A DNA stretch of 64,000 nucleotides, taken from Micromonospora sp. PLK6-60 (GTDB taxonomy: Bacteria > Actinomycetota > Actinomycetes > Mycobacteriales > Micromonosporaceae). Of the stretch, positions 55,175-64,000 are shown piece by piece. The position numbers and the translations under genes were made by a program. The notes under the pieces are model-generated. The model was not told where the DNA came from and searched no databases. It saw only the letters and a list, made by a program, of their open reading frames with translations. How positions within the stretch are numbered: position 1 is the first letter of the stretch; every line of letters begins with the position of its first letter. The DNA is taken from positions 62,001 to 126,000 of the forward strand of contig NZ_JAIOAA010000008.1 in NCBI RefSeq assembly GCF_019890675.1, given 5' to 3'.

Positions 55175-57700
55175 TCAGACCGGCAGTTGGGAGCCGCCGG
55201 CGGCGCGGCTGCGGCCGCCGGGGCGCCGGCCGGGCAGGCGGATCACCGCGCCGGCGTCGTGCAGTGGTGGGGCGAGTACGCCGGGGCGTCCGCCGGAGCC
55301 GCGGCGGAGGGTGGCGAGCAGCGCGCCGGCGGGGAGGGGTCGGGCGAACAAATGGCCCTGCCCGGCGGTGCAGCCGAGTTCCCAGAGTGCGCGCCGTTGT
55401 GGTTCGTTCTCCACCCCTTCGGCGACGACGTCGAGGTCGAGGCTGCGGCCGAGGTCCAGGGTGGAGCGGATCACGGCGGCCGCTTCGGCGGAGGTCTCCA
55501 TCGCGGCCACGAAGCTGCGGTCGATCTTTAGTTCGTGTACGGGGATGCGGGACAGCAGGGACAGCGACGAGTAGCCGGTGCCGAAGTCGTCGAGGGCGAG
55601 TCGGACGCCGGCGTCGCGGAGCCGGCTGAGCACCCGGTCGACGACGTCGAGTTGGCTGAGCGTCAGCGTCTCGGTCAGTTCGAGCACCAGCCGGTCCGGT
55701 GGCAGGTCGTGGGCCCGCAGTCGGGCCAGCACCGAGCCGGGGAAGCGGGCGTCGAGCAGGCTGCGCGGGGACACGTTCACCGAGACCGGCAGGTCGAAGC
55801 CGGCGTCGCGCCAGCTGCGGGCGGCGAGGAGGGCCTGGTCGAGGATGGCCTCGGCGAAGGCCGGCAGCAGGCCGGAGCGTTCCACCGCCTCCAGGAACCG
55901 CAGCGGGTCGATCAGCCCGTGGGTGGGGTGGTGCCAGCGGGCGAGTGCCTCGGCGCCGGTGGCTTCGCCGGTGCCGAGGTCGACGATCGGCTGGAAGTTG
56001 ACGGTGAACTCGTGGTCGGCCACCGCGCGGGGCAGTGCGCCGTTGAGCGCGAGCCGGCCCAGGTCGGCGGTGTCCCGGGTGGGGGCGTACGTGGCGATCC
56101 GCTGGCCGGCGCGTTTGGCCTGGTACATCGCCACGTCGGCGCGGCGCAGCAGTTCGGGCATGCCGCCGCTGGCCGGCGCGCCGGCGATGCCACCGCTGGC
56201 TTCGACGCTGATCCGCATGCCGTCCAGGTCGAGGGGTTCGTGCAGGGCCGCGAGCAGGGCCTCGGCCCGGTGGGTGGCGACCGCGGGCGCGGGCAGGCCG
56301 CGCAGGAGTACGGCGAACTCGTCGCCGCCCAGCCGGGCGACCAGGTCCTCGGGGCCGGTGGCGGCCCGTAGCCGGTCGGCGACCTGGGTGAGCACCTGGT
56401 CGCCGGCGGAGTGCCCGAGGGTGTCGTTGACCTCCTTGAAGTGGTTGAGGTCGATCAGCACCAGGGCGGTCACCCCCTCGGCGTGTCGCTTGCCGAGCTG
56501 TTCGGTGCCTTCTTCCAGCAGGTGCCGGCGGTTGGACAGGCCGGTCAGCGCGTCGTGGGTGGCGGCGTAGGCGTGTTCCTCGGCGGCCCGGGCCAGCTCG
56601 GCGTACGCCTGGGCGTTGCGGACCGCGGTGCACAGCGCCGAGGCGAACGTACGCAGGGTGTAGCGCTCCCGTTCGGAGAGTTCGACGGGCCCGCGGAAGC
56701 GCAGTCGCAGGACCCCGACGTCGGCGCTGCCGTCGTGTCCCTCCAGCGCGGCCGGGATGACCATCCCGTCGACGTCGCTGGGCTGCTCGTCGGTCCCGTC
56801 GTAGCTGAGCGCGTCGGCGGTGCCGCGGACCACCCGCCCGTCCCGGCGCAGCTCGATCTCGACCTCGTCGGCGGAGAAGAGCGCGGCGGCCTGGGTGACC
56901 GCGGTGGTGAGGACCCGGTCCAGGTCGACCACGTTGAGCGCGTCGGTGGTGCGGGCGAGGCGCTGCCAGGCCTGCTGTTCGGTGCGGGTGCGGATCCGGG
57001 TGGTGTAGGCGAGGTGCAGGCTGAGCACCAGTGGGGGGACGGCGAGCAGGAGGCGGGGGTCGACCCAGAGGATGACCAGGGTGCACAGGATGGCCGCGAA
57101 CCGGACGCCGACGCCGATGGCACGAAGGTCCCAGTTGCTGCGAAAATGCTGCCCGATCTTGTTGCCGGATGCCAGCGCGATCACGGGGATGGCCAGCACC
57201 TCGTCGAGAAGGGTGGCCACCAGGTAGGCCAGGGCGACCGGCGTGATCAGCTGGGTGAGGTCGGGGGTGGGCCACCGCCAGTCGAGTAGGACGAGGGTGA
57301 GACCGGCGCCGCCGGCGACCAGGGTGTTCTTGGCGACGCTGAAGGCGGTCTTGATCATCGCGAGCCGCCAGGTGGCGAAGGCGATGGCGACCCCGGCGGC
57401 GGTGCACAGGACAACCCAGGCGGGTGGCGCGACGGCGACCCCGATGATGATCGCGGTCTCGACCCACGTGATGGAGTGTGTGGTCGACCTGATCCGGACG
57501 CGAGCCTTGACCAGCGTTCCGACCGTCACCATGAAGGTGATGGTCGCGACGGTGGCGATCTCCTGGGCGGTCGACGGCGGGTCCGCCAGGACGGCCCGCA
57601 GCGACACTGCGCAGACGAGGATCGACAGTACGACGACGAGGCCGACGAACGCCGTCAGTCGCGGGTCGGCCTCATGATCTCGTCGCTTCGCTGGCTGCAT
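55175..57700 (-). CDS. Membrane GGDEF-EAL cyclic-di-GMP protein
   Basis: An 841-residue protein. About six N-terminal membrane helices (residues ~12-220) are followed by a GAF-like domain (~245-385, TTAVTQAAALFSADEVEIEL). A diguanylate cyclase domain has an intact active site (RLGGDEFAVLL near 458), and an EAL phosphodiesterase domain has GAEALARWHHPTHGLIDPLR near 583, LELTETLTLSQ, LDDFGTGYSSLSLL and VVAEGVENEPQ. Both catalytic motifs look complete, so it could be bifunctional. ATG 57700 (MQPAKRRDHEAD) has GGCGGGAG upstream; ATG 57748 has none. It may tune development in response to a membrane signal (inference). Confidence 0.93.
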   Translation of the reverse strand: MQPAKRRDHEADPRLTAFVGLVVVLSILVCAVSLRAVLADPPSTAQEIATVATITFMVTVGTLVKARVRIRSTTHSITWVETAIIIGVAVAPPAWVVLCTAAGVAIAFATWRLAMIKTAFSVAKNTLVAGGAGLTLVLLDWRWPTPDLTQLITPVALAYLVATLLDEVLAIPVIALASGNKIGQHFRSNWDLRAIGVGVRFAAILCTLVILWVDPRLLLAVPPLVLSLHLAYTTRIRTRTEQQAWQRLARTTDALNVVDLDRVLTTAVTQAAALFSADEVEIELRRDGRVVRGTADALSYDGTDEQPSDVDGMVIPAALEGHDGSADVGVLRLRFRGPVELSERERYTLRTFASALCTAVRNAQAYAELARAAEEHAYAATHDALTGLSNRRHLLEEGTEQLGKRHAEGVTALVLIDLNHFKEVNDTLGHSAGDQVLTQVADRLRAATGPEDLVARLGGDEFAVLLRGLPAPAVATHRAEALLAALHEPLDLDGMRISVEASGGIAGAPASGGMPELLRRADVAMYQAKRAGQRIATYAPTRDTADLGRLALNGALPRAVADHEFTVNFQPIVDLGTGEATGAEALARWHHPTHGLIDPLRFLEAVERSGLLPAFAEAILDQALLAARSWRDAGFDLPVSVNVSPRSLLDARFPGSVLARLRAHDLPPDRLVLELTETLTLSQLDVVDRVLSRLRDAGVRLALDDFGTGYSSLSLLSRIPVHELKIDRSFVAAMETSAEAAAVIRSTLDLGRSLDLDVVAEGVENEPQRRALWELGCTAGQGHLFARPLPAGALLATLRRGSGGRPGVLAPPLHDAGAVIRLPGRRPGGRSRAAGGSQLPV

Positions 57701-58351
57701 GCCGCTCCCGCCGGCGCCTGGAGTGCTCTTCGCACCGTAGCGCACCATCGGGTTTTCTCGGCAGAGTCATTTCGGTTCAGGTCCACTCGTTGCCGCGCAT
57801 GGCCTTCTCCCCTCGGCTGCGGAATGTGGCTGCCGCGTCACTTCCGTTCGCGCCGTCGCCGGCGCCGTGACGATCCGAGGTTAAGGGAGTAAAGGTCGAT
57901 TAGCGACCGATAAATGTCTCTATATGCAATATCAGCTAACACTGTGGGGATTTGTTACTATCTGTCCATAGCGTGAGAGCGGAGCGCGTCGGCAAAGTCG
58001 CGTCGCGTGCTTGATTCATCGCCCCCAAGTGACAAGGATCTGGTGATGGTGCCGCCTGCAATGGATTTTCCCCGTTGCTGTCGGCGCGCTCATCCCCCGG
58101 TCCGGCCAATCTGGCCGAAGGCGCGTGTGTCCATAGGCGTCAGCTGTCGACAACAGGAATGAGGCCAGCGAGAAGTTGCCCGACGAGAATCTGCCCTTAC
58201 GTGCCGGCAGTGTCGTGGGGGGCGGCGCTTCTTAGCATCCGAGACCTGGCTGGCGTAAGGCACCTGAATGTCGACGCCTCGACAAATGAGCAAATGTCAG
58301 ACTGCCGGCCGGATCGACGTTTGGCAAAGGCTGAGCCTGGGGAGGGAGACG
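57701..58351. other. Divergent intergenic region GGDEF-EAL / SARP, AT-rich in the middle
   Basis: About 650 bases with no credible gene. The part around 57895-57985 (for example GATAAATGTCTCTATATGCA) is markedly AT-rich for this genome and probably holds promoters for one or both flanking genes. I could not pick a convincing -35/-10 pair or operator. Confidence 0.5.
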
Positions 58352-61300
58352 GTGACAGAGGTCCGGCTCCTGGGCCCCCTGGAAGTGCTCGCGGAGGGGG
58401 TTCCTCTTTCCCTGGGTACGCCCAAGCAGCGCCTGGTGCTGGGCATGCTCGCCCTTTCGCCCGGCCGGCTGGTCACGCTCGATGCGTTGGTCGACGAGCT
58501 CTGGCCGGCCACTCCGCCCCGATCGGCCGTCGCCAACGTGCGAACGTATGCGGCGAATCTTCGGCGAACCCTCGTAGCGGCCACGGCGGACGGCCAGGTC
58601 TTGATCCGCGAAGGCAGCGGCTACCGCCTGAACCTACCGCCCGACTCCGTCGACCTGAATCGCTTCTCGGCGGATCGTCGGGGGGCCGGGGAGCTCGCTG
58701 AGCTGGGCGAACTGGAGGCCGCCGCAAAGCTTCTGACCTCGGCGCTCGCCTGGTCCCGCGGACCGTTGCTCGCTGGCCTGCCGGTCGGGCCGGCAACGGC
58801 CGGGCGGCGGGTGGCAGTGGAGGACGAACTGCTCGGCGCGGTCGAGCTTCTCGCCGATGTCCGCATTCGGCAGGGCCGTCCGGACGAGGCGGTACGTCTG
58901 ATCCGGCAGCAGTACCGGCTGTCCTTGCTCCGCGAGTCCGCCCAACTGCTCCTGATCCGTGCGCTGTACCGGCAGGGTGACGTGGCGGGGGCCCTGGCCG
59001 CGTACCGATCGGCGCGGGCCAGCCTGCGCGAACACCTCGGCATCGAGCCGGGCCGGGAGCTTCAGCGCCTGCATCGGAGCATCCTGAACCGGGACTCGGC
59101 CGGGGACGTCCCGCCGCGATCCACCCGTGAGCGGGCACCGAGTCACCCCGTGCCGGTTGACTGGTTGCCGCGAGCGGTCAGTGACTTCGTCGGGCGCGCC
59201 GACGCGGTAGCTCAACTGCTGGCCGTGACAGACCACGACGAGGGGCGCCCGGTGGTGCACCTCATCGACGGCATGGCGGGCAGTGGTAAGACCGCGCTGG
59301 CCGTGCACGTCGCTCGCCGCCTGGCGGGCACCCACCCGGATGCCCAGCTCTTCATCGATCTGAGTGGCCACGGTGAGGAGGCTCCGGTGGCACCGGCGGC
59401 GGCGCTCGTCACGCTGCTGCGGCAGCTCGGCGTGCCGGCCGGCCTGATTCCCGTCGAACTGGACTTGCGGATCGCCCATTGGCGGCGTGAGCTGGCCGAT
59501 CGCCGAGTGGTCCTGGTGCTGGACAACGCGGCCAGCAGCGAGCAGATCCGGCCGCTCCTACCGTCGGGCCCCGGGACGGTCGTGCTGGTCACCTCGCGCC
59601 GCCGGCTGGTCCTGCCGGACACCGAACTGCCGTTGTCGCTGTCGGTGATGACCTCCGACGAGGCGCTTCGCCTGCTGGCGGCGACCGTGGGGGCGGACCG
59701 GATCGACGCCGAACCCGAGGCGGCGGCGGAGGTCGTCCGACGGTGCGGGCATCTGCCGCTGGCGATTCGGCTGGCGGGATCCCGGCTGGCGCACCGGCGG
59801 AGCTGGCGGGTGGCGGATCTGGCGGACCGGTTGGCCGCCACCGCCGTGCTCGACCAACTCGGCATGGAGGACCGGACGGTTGCCGGGGCGTTCGCCGCCT
59901 CCTACGAACCCTTGGACGAGCGCGGTAGACGGGTTTTCCGGCTGCTCGGCTGCTTTCGACGTCCGTTTGACGTCACCCAGGCCGCAGCCTTGACGGGGCT
60001 GCCGCTGGCTGCCGCCATTCGTACCGTCGACGACCTGGTGGATCGGCACCTGGTCGAGGAGACGGAGGGTGACCGGTACCGACTCCACGATCTGGTGCGG
60101 CAGTACGCCAACGAGTTGTCATGGCGAGAAGACGCCAGTGAGCAGGACGCCGCCAGTGAGCTGCTGCTCGATTTTGTCCTGCACGCGGTGCTCATCGCCA
60201 ACGAGGGCTTGTTCGACTCGTACGACGTCCGTGCCGAGTTGGCGCCTGACGAGCCGCGACGACCAGATCTCCTGGCAGCGGCCGGACCGCTCGGCCCCGA
60301 CTGGCTGGAGCGCGAGCGGGCCACCCTCGCCGGCATGGTCGAGCTGGCGAACGAGCGGGGCCAGCATGCGGCCGCCTGGCGGCTGGCCCGCTCGCTGTGG
60401 CGGTTCTACTACATGCGTGGCTACTTCGACGAGATCCGGGAGACCCACCTGCGCGGTCTCGCCTCGGCGGAGGCGGCCGGCGATCTGCGCGGCATGGCGA
60501 CGATGAGCAACTACCTGGCCTCCGCCTACCTAAAGACCAGCGAGTACGCGGAGGCGGCCCGCCTCGTTGACAGAGCGGCCGCTCTGTGGCGAAAGCTGGG
60601 TGACGTCCCCACGGCGCTGCGATACGAGGCGAATCTCGCTGTCGTTCACTGGCACAGAGGTCAGCTCGCGGAGGCAGTCGCACTCGGCAGGCGAATCCTG
60701 CGTGACCCGGGATTCTCCACCGCCTTACGCATTCCGGTCGCCCTGCCGAACCTCGGACTGGCGTTGACAGCCATTGGTCACTACGACGAAGCGCTCCGGA
60801 TCCACCGCCTGCATCTCTTCCTGGCGAGGGTGAACGGAGATGTCTTCCACACGATGCACGCGCTGGGACATCTCGGCGCGGTGCGAGTCCGGCTCCGGCA
60901 GTGGACAACCGCGATCCGGCTCCTCGACGCCGCCCTGATGCTGCACCGCCGGACCGGGCACCGGTACGCCGAGACCGAGAACCGCAACGACCTGGGCATC
61001 GCCTATCGCCACCTGGGCCGCCTGGACGACGCCCTCCGCCAGCACCAGTTGGCCCTGGACCTGGCGGTGGAATCGGGCGAACGCCACGCGCAGGCCGCCG
61101 CCCTGAACGACCTCGCGCTCACCCTGGTCGTGGCCGCCCGCCGGGACGAGGCGGCGCGGAACCACCGTCGCGCCCTGGAGCTGGCGACCAGGATCGCCCA
61201 CCCGTACGAACAGGGCCGCGCCCTCGCCGGCCTCGCCGAGCTCACCGACGACCCGGACGAGGCACACCGGTACCGGCGACGCGCCCTGGCGATCTTCGAC

Positions 61301-61360
61301 CGGATGGGCGTGCCGGAACGCTTCGAGCTGCGCCGCCGGCTCGGCGAAGCACCGGCATAG
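58352..61360 (+). CDS. SARP-type regulator with NB-ARC and TPR domains (AfsR-like)
   Basis: A 1,002-residue regulator. The N-terminal OmpR-like DNA-binding domain (TEVRLLGPLEVLAEGVPLSL, VDELWPATPPRSAVANVRTY) is followed by a bacterial transcriptional activation domain (~100-245, QLLLIRALYRQGDVAGALAA). An NB-ARC/STAND ATPase has P-loop IDGMAGSGKTALAVHVARR near residue 307 and VVLVLDNAASSEQI. A winged-helix stretch (YRLHDLVRQYANELS) and C-terminal TPR repeats (~700-990) complete it. AfsR-like proteins integrate signals to control secondary metabolism; targets here are unknown. GTG 58352 follows GGGAGGGAGAC; the ATG at 58268 lacks a site. Confidence 0.9.
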   Translation: MTEVRLLGPLEVLAEGVPLSLGTPKQRLVLGMLALSPGRLVTLDALVDELWPATPPRSAVANVRTYAANLRRTLVAATADGQVLIREGSGYRLNLPPDSVDLNRFSADRRGAGELAELGELEAAAKLLTSALAWSRGPLLAGLPVGPATAGRRVAVEDELLGAVELLADVRIRQGRPDEAVRLIRQQYRLSLLRESAQLLLIRALYRQGDVAGALAAYRSARASLREHLGIEPGRELQRLHRSILNRDSAGDVPPRSTRERAPSHPVPVDWLPRAVSDFVGRADAVAQLLAVTDHDEGRPVVHLIDGMAGSGKTALAVHVARRLAGTHPDAQLFIDLSGHGEEAPVAPAAALVTLLRQLGVPAGLIPVELDLRIAHWRRELADRRVVLVLDNAASSEQIRPLLPSGPGTVVLVTSRRRLVLPDTELPLSLSVMTSDEALRLLAATVGADRIDAEPEAAAEVVRRCGHLPLAIRLAGSRLAHRRSWRVADLADRLAATAVLDQLGMEDRTVAGAFAASYEPLDERGRRVFRLLGCFRRPFDVTQAAALTGLPLAAAIRTVDDLVDRHLVEETEGDRYRLHDLVRQYANELSWREDASEQDAASELLLDFVLHAVLIANEGLFDSYDVRAELAPDEPRRPDLLAAAGPLGPDWLERERATLAGMVELANERGQHAAAWRLARSLWRFYYMRGYFDEIRETHLRGLASAEAAGDLRGMATMSNYLASAYLKTSEYAEAARLVDRAAALWRKLGDVPTALRYEANLAVVHWHRGQLAEAVALGRRILRDPGFSTALRIPVALPNLGLALTAIGHYDEALRIHRLHLFLARVNGDVFHTMHALGHLGAVRVRLRQWTTAIRLLDAALMLHRRTGHRYAETENRNDLGIAYRHLGRLDDALRQHQLALDLAVESGERHAQAAALNDLALTLVVAARRDEAARNHRRALELATRIAHPYEQGRALAGLAELTDDPDEAHRYRRRALAIFDRMGVPERFELRRRLGEAPA

Positions 61361-61520
61361 CCCTGCTGACCTGCGGCGACACGCGCTTATCGAATTCTTA
61401 TCGCCCCGCTCGGTAGCGTCTGCCCGTCAGCTACGGGGGTGGCTCGGGCGCGGGGCCGGACCGGCTGACGCGGATCGCCCGCCGCCGGCCTCCCCAGCGG
61501 CCGGCGGTGGGCCAGGGAGG

Positions 61521-61557
61521 GAGTGGGCGTGACCTGGGCACCGGGTCACGCCCACTC
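61521..61557 (+). terminator. Hairpin between SARP gene and moaC
   Basis: A 14-bp perfect stem (GAGTGGGCGTGACC / GGTCACGCCCACTC) with a 9-base loop, 160 bases after the SARP gene and upstream of the moaC promoter, separates the two units. Confidence 0.7.
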
Positions 61558-61633
61558 CTCAGCACGCGCGGTCCGCCCGGCCGCCCGGATGACCGACCCC
61601 CGCCAGCCGGCGGGACGGGGATAGGCTCGCGCC

Positions 61634-62125
61634 GTGACCGATCCCGCGCAGCTCACCCACGTCGACCCGGCGGGCGCGGCCCGCATGGTGGACGTTTCCG
61701 CCAAGCCGGTCACCGGCCGGCTCGCGGTGGCGGCCGGCCGGCTCCGCACCACCGCCGAGGTGGTCGAGCTGCTGCGCCGCGACGGCCTGCCCAAGGGCGA
61801 CGCGCTGGCGGTCGGCCGGCTGGCCGGCATCATGGGCGCCAAGCGCACCCCCGACCTGATCCCGCTCTGTCACCCGATCGCCCTGCACGGGGTGGCGGTC
61901 GACCTGCGGCTCACCGCCGACACCGTGGAGATCACCGCGACCGCGCGGACCGCCGACCGGACCGGGGTGGAGATGGAGGCCCTCACCGCCGTGGCGGTGG
62001 CCGGGCTGGCCCTGGTCGACATGGTCAAGGCGGTCGACCCGGCGGCCTCGGTGGAGGCGGTGCGGGTGCTCCGCAAGGAGGGCGGCAAGACCGGCGAGTG
62101 GGTCCGCCCGGAGGACCGGCCGTGA
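61634..62125 (+). CDS. moaC: Cyclic pyranopterin monophosphate synthase MoaC
   Basis: MoaC completes cyclic pyranopterin monophosphate in molybdenum cofactor synthesis. The 163-residue protein has ARMVDVSAKPVTGRLAVAAG, GKRTPDLIPLCHP-type GAKRTPDLIPLCHPIALHGV and the active-site region RTGVEMEALTAVAVAGLALV with VKAVDPAAS. GTG 61634 has no ribosome binding site but a TAGGCT box (61622-61627) six bases upstream, so the message may be leaderless. It overlaps mog by four bases. Confidence 0.96.
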   Translation: MTDPAQLTHVDPAGAARMVDVSAKPVTGRLAVAAGRLRTTAEVVELLRRDGLPKGDALAVGRLAGIMGAKRTPDLIPLCHPIALHGVAVDLRLTADTVEITATARTADRTGVEMEALTAVAVAGLALVDMVKAVDPAASVEAVRVLRKEGGKTGEWVRPEDRP

Positions 62126-62592
62126 TCCGCGCCCGGGTGATCGTCGCCTCCAACCGGGCCTCCGCCGGGGTGTACGAGGACACCAGCGGTCCCCTGCTCG
62201 TGGCCGGCCTGCGCGAGCTGGGTTGCCAGGTGGACGAGCCGGTGGTGGTGCCCGACGGCGACCCGGTCGGCGTGGCGCTGCGGGCCGCCCTATCCGACGG
62301 GGTGGACGTGGTGCTGACCAGCGGCGGGACGGGCATCAACCCGTCCGACCGGACGCCGGAGGTGACCCGGGCGCTGCTCGACCACGAGATCCCCGGCATC
62401 GCCGAGGCGATCCGGGCGCACAGCCGGGACCGGGTGCCCACCTCGGCGCTGTCCCGGGGCCTGGCCGGGGTGGTCGGGCGGATGCTGGTGGTCAACCTGC
62501 CGGGCTCCCGGGGCGGGGCGCGGGACGGCCTGGCGGTGCTCGGCCCGATCCTCGGGCACGCCGTCGACCAACTGCGCGGTGGCGACCACTGA
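62122..62592 (+). CDS. mog: Molybdopterin adenylyltransferase (Mog/MoaB fold)
   Basis: The enzyme adenylates molybdopterin before molybdate insertion. The 156-residue product has the MPT-binding SGGTGINPSDRTPEVTRALL and SRGLAGVVGRMLVVNLPGSR, typical of MoaB/Mog. GTG 62122 overlaps the moaC stop (GTGA). It is followed after 37 bases by moeA. Confidence 0.93.
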   Translation: MIRARVIVASNRASAGVYEDTSGPLLVAGLRELGCQVDEPVVVPDGDPVGVALRAALSDGVDVVLTSGGTGINPSDRTPEVTRALLDHEIPGIAEAIRAHSRDRVPTSALSRGLAGVVGRMLVVNLPGSRGGARDGLAVLGPILGHAVDQLRGGDH

Positions 62593-62629
62593 CCGGCGCG
62601 CCGACCGGGCCGGCGATAGGCTCGGCGGA

Positions 62630-63931
62630 GTGCCTGCTGCCGGGGGGATGCCGGCGGGAAGGAGCGCAGGGGCGTTGAGCACGGACACCGCGTCGGCCGT
62701 GGAGCCGGCGGAGGCGCCACCGGCCGGCTGGGAAGAGGCCCGGGCCCGGGTCTACGCCGTCGGGCTCTCCGCCGCGCTGCCCGCCGCCAGCCGGCCGCTC
62801 GCCGAGCTGGACGGGCACACCCTGGCCGAGCCGCTGACCACCCGGACGGCCCTGCCGGCCTTCCCCACCTCGAGCGTGGACGGTTGGGCGGTGCGCGGCG
62901 CCGGGCCCTGGCAGGTGGTCGGTCGGGTGCTCGCCGGCGGCCGTCCGGAGCCGCTGACCGACGACGGGACCACCGTCGAGATCGCCACCGGCGCGATGGT
63001 GCCGGCCGGCACGACCGCGGTGCTGCGGGTCGAGGAGTCCACCCGCACGACCGACGGGCGGGTCGCGGGCACGCCGCGTCCGGCGCCCGAGTGGCGGGAG
63101 CCGGGCGAGGAGGCGTACGCGGGGGAGGAACTGCTCCCGGCCGGCACCCCGGTGGACCCGGCGCTGATCGGGTTGGCCGCCTCCTGCGGCCACGACACCT
63201 TGCGGGTGCGCCGGCCGCCCCGGGCCGCGCTGCTGGTCTTCGGTGACGAACTGCTGACCCAGGGCCCGCCGGCGGACGGTCGGGTGCGCGACGCGCTCGG
63301 TCCGGCCGTGCCGGCCTGGCTGCGCCGGTACGGCTGCCAGGTCCGCCCGGCCGACGTGGTCGGTCCGGTGGCGGACACCCTGCCCGCGCACGTGGCCGCG
63401 CTGCGGTCCGCGCTGACCGGCGCCGACCTGGTCTGCACCACCGGCGGCACGATGCACGGCCCGGTGGATCATCTGCACCCCACGCTGGCGGCGCTCGGCG
63501 CGGACTACGTGGTCAACACGGTCGCGGTCCGGCCCGGCTTCCCGATGCTGCTGGCCCGGCTGGTCGGCGACGACGGCCGGGTGCGGTTCGTGGCCGGCCT
63601 GCCCGGCAACCCGCAGTCCGCCGTCGTGGCGTTGGTGTCGCTGGTGGCGCCCCTGCTGGCCGGCCTGCGGGGGCGGCCGATGCCGGTGCTGCCGCACGCC
63701 ACGCTGGCCGAGCCGATCCCCGGCCGCGGCGACTACACCCACCTGGCCCTGGTCCGGTTGGACCGGGTGGCGGGCACCGCCCACCCGGTGCGGCACGTCG
63801 GTTCGGCGATGCTGCGCGGCCTGGCCGGCGCGGACGGGTTCGCGGTCGTCCGGCCGGGCGCCAGCGGCCAACCGGGTGACCGGGTGCCGATCGTGCCGCT
63901 GCCGCTGCTGCCCGGGGAGCGTGCCTGGTGA
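62630..63931 (+). CDS. moeA: Molybdopterin molybdenumtransferase MoeA
   Basis: MoeA inserts molybdate into adenylated molybdopterin. The 433-residue protein has PLAELDGHTLAEPLTTRTAL, FPTSSVDGWAV (for the family FdxSxMDGYA), VEIATGAMVPAGTTAVLRVE, CTTGGTMHGPVDHL in place of TSGGVSxGxxD, and FVAGLPGNPQSAVVAL near the end. The TSGG variant makes it a divergent actinobacterial MoeA. GTG 62630 has a TAGGCT box seven bases upstream (leaderless type). A TTG near 62675 with GGAAGGAGC upstream is an alternative. The stop overlaps the next start (GTGA). Confidence 0.9.
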   Translation: MPAAGGMPAGRSAGALSTDTASAVEPAEAPPAGWEEARARVYAVGLSAALPAASRPLAELDGHTLAEPLTTRTALPAFPTSSVDGWAVRGAGPWQVVGRVLAGGRPEPLTDDGTTVEIATGAMVPAGTTAVLRVEESTRTTDGRVAGTPRPAPEWREPGEEAYAGEELLPAGTPVDPALIGLAASCGHDTLRVRRPPRAALLVFGDELLTQGPPADGRVRDALGPAVPAWLRRYGCQVRPADVVGPVADTLPAHVAALRSALTGADLVCTTGGTMHGPVDHLHPTLAALGADYVVNTVAVRPGFPMLLARLVGDDGRVRFVAGLPGNPQSAVVALVSLVAPLLAGLRGRPMPVLPHATLAEPIPGRGDYTHLALVRLDRVAGTAHPVRHVGSAMLRGLAGADGFAVVRPGASGQPGDRVPIVPLPLLPGERAW

Positions 63932-64000
63932 CCGCGCCCGCCGACGCCCAGACCGTCTTCGGCACCGTCACCGACCAGCCGCTGGACCTGGCCGCGCACG
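63928..64000 (+). CDS. moaE: Molybdopterin synthase catalytic subunit MoaE (5' part)
   Basis: A frame starts at GTG 63928, overlapping the moeA stop by four bases, and runs off the right edge. Its 24 visible codons (VTAPADAQTVFGTVTDQPLD...) resemble the N-terminus of actinobacterial MoaE, where a TDQPLD-type stretch precedes the first conserved helix. The operon position supports it. Only the start is visible. Confidence 0.7.
   Translation, partial: MTAPADAQTVFGTVTDQPLDLAAH

Noticed and set aside
53742..57467. Minus-strand open frame of about 1,241 codons
   Set aside because: It overlaps the GGDEF-EAL and GT-PRTase genes in another frame of the same strand; composition is Arg/Pro-dominated with no domain.
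58268..58351. Upstream ATG extension of the SARP regulator
   Set aside because: The added 28 residues have no homology to SARP starts and no ribosome binding site; GTG 58352 has GGGAGGGAGAC directly upstream and begins with the conserved TEVRLLGPLEV.
1..64000. CRISPR arrays, transposases, rRNA or tRNA genes
   Set aside because: No regularly spaced direct repeats of CRISPR type, no transposase motifs and no cloverleaf with GGTTCGA-type T loop that I could support. The tandem repeats found are short and without spacers.

Overview
The window is high-GC actinobacterial chromosome (GC-rich third codon positions, many GTG/TTG starts, TAnnnT minus-10 boxes just upstream of starts). The gene order fits Micromonosporaceae (Micromonospora or a close relative). 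It covers the replication origin. All calls were made by reading the sequence; no database search was run.

Left arm, minus strand (1-6638): the last 26 codons of an unknown plus-strand gene, then, in transcription order, dnaA, oriC (4007-4712), dnaN, gnd, recF and the DciA-type DUF721 gene. oriC holds an AT-rich stretch next to dnaN and about 17 DnaA boxes. Right of dnaA, plus strand (7273-13781): rpmH, rnpA, yidD, yidC, jag/khpB, rsmG, parA and parB. Six identical parS cores follow the origin: two lie inside the 5' part of parA and four are in a gene-free 2.5 kb spacer (13782-16248).

16249-30526 carries a HIT-like protein, a D-Ala-D-Ala ligase-type ATP-grasp enzyme, a PLP aminotransferase and a GNAT protein. 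After these comes the conserved murJ / pseudokinase / sigM / anti-sigma / trxB / trxA / cwlM block, which combines the lipid II flippase, its regulatory pseudokinase, an ECF sigma pair, the thioredoxin couple and a CwlM-type amidase-fold protein. pcnA is divergent from murJ.

30527-43839: an ECF sigma factor with a TolB-like membrane partner, ogt, a small toxin-antitoxin pair with a degenerate Fic/Doc toxin, inositol-phosphate synthase with a PadR regulator and its palindromic operator, a DUF5318 protein, a bifunctional penicillin-binding protein, two polytopic GT-C type membrane proteins and an endonuclease IV-type enzyme.

43840-51908: rpsF-ssb-rpsR-rplI, a Trp-Asp repeat membrane protein, and dnaB. 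dnaB is interrupted in its Walker A motif by a class 3 intein with a LAGLIDADG domain. A frameshifted free-standing LAGLIDADG gene follows directly.

51909-64000: a DinB-like mycothiol-dependent-type protein, a zinc-ribbon protein, an apparent in-frame fusion of a membrane glycosyltransferase-like protein with a phosphoribosyltransferase, a membrane GGDEF-EAL protein, a large SARP/NB-ARC/TPR regulator, and the molybdenum cofactor operon moaC-mog-moeA-moaE, cut by the window end.

The most unusual items are the class 3 DnaB intein with a decayed homing endonuclease gene beside it, the degenerate Fic/Doc pair with an apparently leaderless promoter, the parS/DnaA-box spacer right of parB, and the GT-PRTase fusion. 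I see no CRISPR array, no rRNA, no convincing tRNA and no transposase.
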